DNA of 14,411 bases from NCBI GenBank assembly GCA_035267205.1, contig DATFLZ010000099.1, positions 1-14,411 of the forward strand. The letters are read 5' to 3'. The notes below the pieces were generated by a model. That model worked only from the letters and a program-made list of their open reading frames with translations, was not told the DNA's origin and ran no database searches. Within the stretch, counting starts at the first letter, position 1; each line of letters starts with the position of its first letter. This DNA is from CAXMST01 sp035267205 (GTDB lineage Bacteria; Actinomycetota; Thermoleophilia; Solirubrobacterales; 70-9). The translations under genes were made by a program, and so were the position numbers. Positions 12,286 to 14,411 of the stretch are shown piece after piece.

Positions 12286-13764
12286 TCAAGCCTTCGTCTC
12301 GGCGCTCTTCCGCTTCGAGCCCGGACGCTTCGATGCGGCCGGCTTCCCCGCCTTGGCCTTCGTCGATCGCTTGCGACGCTTGGGGAGCAGCGTCTTGTCC
12401 AGCGCCTCCAGCGAGTCGCCCATATAGATGGCGAGGCGCTGCAGGTGGGGAAGTGAGTCGCGCGCGCCCGTGAAGCCGAAATCGAGCGTCCCCGCATAGC
12501 TCAGGCACGTGATGTTGAGGCCGTTGCCGTGCAGCAGCAGCGAAAGCGGGAAGAGCGCATCGAGCCGGGCGCCGTTGAAGTACAGAGGCTCGGTCGGCCC
12601 GGGTACGTTCGAGACCGTCACGTTGAACGGGATCGGCGCGTTGCCGCCGAGCCCGGCCATCAGGCTGGCGATGTACGGACCGTTCATCAGCAGCGTGTAG
12701 GGGGTCCGGGCCGCCGGGGGGAGGTCGCGCTGGTGGCGCTTGGCCTCGGCGACCGACGCCTTGATCGCCCTGATCCGCTCCCTCGTATCGGGGATGTTGG
12801 TGCCCAGCTCCGCGACGAGCACCCCGATCGCATTGCCCGCGCTCTCGTCGTCGACGTCGCGTAGGTTGACCGGGACCCCGGCCGTCAGCGAGCGATCGGG
12901 AATCTTCCCGTGCTCGCCCAGATAGCGCCGCAGGGCGGCGGAGCTGAGGTAGAGCACGAGGTCGTTGAGGGTGCAGTCGGCCGCCTTCGCCAGCTTCTTC
13001 AGATGGTCCAGCTCGTACTGCTGCGTTGCGAAACGCCGCTGGCCTCCCAGATGGCCGCCGAGGGCCGATCCCGGCGCCGTATACGGTGGGGAAAGGGCGC
13101 CGTCATCGAGCGCCGCGCGGCCCAGCTCGACTCCAGCCTTGCCGAGGGACACCGCAGCGCCGGCGCCCTCCAGCGCCGTGCCGAAGATCGAATCGATCGG
13201 GCTCGAGCCGCCGCTGTTCGAGTCGGGGCGGGGCGAGCGCTCGCCGGCGCCGACCGTCCAGAACGCTCCCATGCCGCGCTTGTCGGGGTCGGGGGAAAGC
13301 GTTCTCAGGATCATGCGGATCCCGCTGACGCCGTCGATCAGGGAGTGATGCATCTTGATGTAGATCGCGAACCGGTTCTTGTCCAGGCCCTCGATCAGGT
13401 GCAGCTCCCAGAGCGGCCGGTGCAGGTCGAGCTGGTTGCTGTGCAGGCGGGAGACGAGGATCCCGAGCTCCCGCTGGCCGCCGGGATGGGGGAGGGCGGA
13501 CCGGCGCACGTGGTAGTCGAGATCGACGTCTCGGTCCTCCTGCATCAGCGGGAGCCTGTGGCCGATCAGCGGGCCGTCGACGAGCTTCAGGTTCCACGGC
13601 TGGGGAACCTTGCGCTCCTCGCGCATGGTCTCCAGGGTCTCGGCGACGAAGTCCTCGCCCGCGCCCTCGGGCATCGTGAACTCGAACAGGGCCCCGACGT
13701 GCATCGGGGTGTCTCGGGATTCAAGCAGCAGCCAGGCTGCGTCAAGTGGTGAGAGTCGCTTCAC
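12286..13764 (-). CDS. wax ester synthase/diacylglycerol acyltransferase (WS/DGAT)
   Basis: A 492-residue WS/DGAT that joins an acyl-CoA to a fatty alcohol or diacylglycerol, making wax ester or triacylglycerol. It begins MKRLSPLDAAWLLLES, the usual LSPLDxxFLxxE opening. The catalytic HHxxxDG is HHSLIDG at 139-145. LNDLVLYLSSAALRRYL and NVTVSNVPGPTEPLYFNGARL are the other conserved blocks. The C-terminal 31 residues (462-492) are strongly basic, with 14 Lys/Arg and one acidic residue, and look disordered; most family members lack such a tail. Start is GTG at 13762-13764, 3 nt after a near-perfect AAAGGAGG, with a TATCCT -10 further upstream. It follows the monooxygenase gene by 72 nt on the same strand and precedes the small DUF6812-like gene. 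Confidence 0.93.
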   Translation of the reverse strand: MKRLSPLDAAWLLLESRDTPMHVGALFEFTMPEGAGEDFVAETLETMREERKVPQPWNLKLVDGPLIGHRLPLMQEDRDVDLDYHVRRSALPHPGGQRELGILVSRLHSNQLDLHRPLWELHLIEGLDKNRFAIYIKMHHSLIDGVSGIRMILRTLSPDPDKRGMGAFWTVGAGERSPRPDSNSGGSSPIDSIFGTALEGAGAAVSLGKAGVELGRAALDDGALSPPYTAPGSALGGHLGGQRRFATQQYELDHLKKLAKAADCTLNDLVLYLSSAALRRYLGEHGKIPDRSLTAGVPVNLRDVDDESAGNAIGVLVAELGTNIPDTRERIRAIKASVAEAKRHQRDLPPAARTPYTLLMNGPYIASLMAGLGGNAPIPFNVTVSNVPGPTEPLYFNGARLDALFPLSLLLHGNGLNITCLSYAGTLDFGFTGARDSLPHLQRLAIYMGDSLEALDKTLLPKRRKRSTKAKAGKPAASKRPGSKRKSAETKA

Positions 13765-13767
13765 GGC

Positions 13768-13775
13768 CCTCCTTT
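13768..13775 (-). promoter_or_regulatory. strong Shine-Dalgarno fixing the GTG start of WS/DGAT
   Basis: On the minus strand AAAGGAGG, essentially the full anti-Shine-Dalgarno complement, lies 3 nt before GTG 13764. The spacing is short but this is the clearest ribosome binding site in the window. Confidence 0.65.
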
Positions 13776-13787
13776 CGCTCCCCGCCC

Positions 13788-13793
13788 AGGATA
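13788..13793 (-). promoter_or_regulatory. -10 element upstream of WS/DGAT
   Basis: On the minus strand TATCCT fits TANNNT, 23 nt before the GTG start. It would allow WS/DGAT to be transcribed independently of the upstream monooxygenase. No recognisable -35. Confidence 0.4.
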
Positions 13794-13836
13794 GTCGCTC
13801 GTCTTCGCCCTCGTGGCCGTCCGCGCCGGCCCGGGC

Positions 13837-14411
13837 CTAGCGGACGGCCTCGAAGTCGGCGGGGTCGATGGCCTTCGTGCGGCGCTTGAACTCCAGCCAG
13901 CCACCGGGCCAGTTGTTGGTGTTGATGCCCTCGCCGTTGACGTACCAGTTGTCGCAGCCGCCCTTGACCCAGCGGGTGGCGGCGCTCCGCTCGTCGATCT
14001 CCTCGATCCAGCGCCGCTGGGCCTCAGGCCGCAGGCTCAGGTACCTGGCGCCCTCGCGAAGGCGGCGGAGGCCGTCGACGGCGAGGTTGAACTGGCACTC
14101 GAGCGTGAACGGCACCGAGCCGGAGCCGTGGTTGGTGTTCGGCCCATACATGACGTAGAGATCGGGGAAGCCGGCGATCGCGGTTCCCAGGTAGGCCTCG
14201 GGCCGGTCCTGCCAGACCTCGTTGAGCTCGCGGCCGTCGAGGCCGTGAATCTCCATTGGGGCGACGAAATCGTGGGACTGGAAACCGGTGCCCCAGATGA
14301 TCACGTCCGTGGGCCGCTCGACCCCGTCGGGACCCACGACTCCGTCGGGGGTGATGCGTTCGACCGGGCCGTGGTGCAGGTCGACGTCGTCGCGCATGAG
14401 CGCCGGGTACC
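13837..14411 (-). CDS. flavin-dependent (Baeyer-Villiger-type) monooxygenase, C-terminal part
   Basis: About 190 C-terminal residues of a larger protein; the frame stays open to the window edge (YPALMRDDVDLHHG...), so the internal ATG at 14397 is not the start. DVIIWGTGF matches the DxxxxATGF motif that closes the second nucleotide-binding region of class B flavin monooxygenases. LYVMYGPNTNHGSGSVPFTLECQ matches the C-terminal block of Baeyer-Villiger enzymes. WVKGGCDNWYVNGEGINTNNWPGG is also typical of this group near the end. The FAD- and NADPH-binding Rossmann motifs and the BVMO fingerprint lie outside the window. Expected reaction: NADPH- and O2-dependent insertion of oxygen into a ketone, giving an ester, or a related oxidation. 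Its position before WS/DGAT suggests a role in lipid or hydrocarbon use. Confidence 0.88.
   Translation of the reverse strand, partial: YPALMRDDVDLHHGPVERITPDGVVGPDGVERPTDVIIWGTGFQSHDFVAPMEIHGLDGRELNEVWQDRPEAYLGTAIAGFPDLYVMYGPNTNHGSGSVPFTLECQFNLAVDGLRRLREGARYLSLRPEAQRRWIEEIDERSAATRWVKGGCDNWYVNGEGINTNNWPGGWLEFKRRTKAIDPADFEAVR

Noticed and set aside
1..14411. CRISPR arrays, insertion sequences, prophage or integrated element
   Set aside because: No regularly spaced repeats, transposase or integrase motifs, or flanking target duplications were seen, and composition looks uniform throughout.

Overview
The window is very GC-rich, densely coding chromosomal DNA with few gaps, GTG and TTG starts beside ATG, and TANNNT-type -10 motifs lying 6-8 nt before several start codons, a spacing that suggests leaderless transcripts. 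Gene content (DUF2236 oxygenase-like protein, wax ester synthase/DGAT, P450, a Baeyer-Villiger-type monooxygenase, a beta-carbonic anhydrase resembling mycobacterial Rv1284) points to an actinobacterium. A Thermoleophilia/Solirubrobacterales-like host would fit, but that is inference. I see no phage, transposon, CRISPR array, tRNA or rRNA.

Layout. 1-67: tail of an unidentified gene. 104-1333 (-): OpgC-like membrane acyltransferase whose promoter region carries a 15/19 match to a DtxR/IdeR iron box. 1540-3138 (+): soluble PAS-HisKA-HATPase-REC hybrid histidine kinase. 3203-5482 (+): a tightly coupled pair, a DUF2236 (MpaB/Lcp-type) protein and an ABC1/UbiB atypical kinase. 5483-5894: a 412-nt gap between convergent genes holding a striking 74-nt long hairpin. 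5895-6809 (-) and 6901-7341 (+): a divergent pair, a CaCA cation exchanger and a beta-carbonic anhydrase. 7344-8720 (-): cytochrome P450, meeting the anhydrase stop-to-stop with a 2-nt gap. 8789-11935 (+): csaA-like tRNA-binding protein, overlapped by a CPA2 antiporter with an RCK domain and a C-terminal UBP-type zinc finger, then an SDR dehydrogenase. 11961-14411 (-): a monooxygenase (partial), a WS/DGAT with a lysine-rich tail, and a small protein of unknown function.

How the genes may work together. The right-hand third looks like lipid or hydrophobic-substrate metabolism: a Baeyer-Villiger-type oxygenase yields esters, WS/DGAT makes wax esters or triacylglycerol, and the SDR and P450 could oxidise related chains. 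The mix recalls the mycobacterial mymA locus. The DUF2236/ABC1 pair unites two families tied to isoprenoid substrates. The middle holds ion and bicarbonate homeostasis genes. Nothing here is a clear new defence or mobile system. The best candidates for new biology are the antiporter-zinc finger fusion, the 5611-5684 hairpin, the DUF2236/ABC1 operon and the iron-box-like operator. All family names come from reading motifs by eye; no database search was made.
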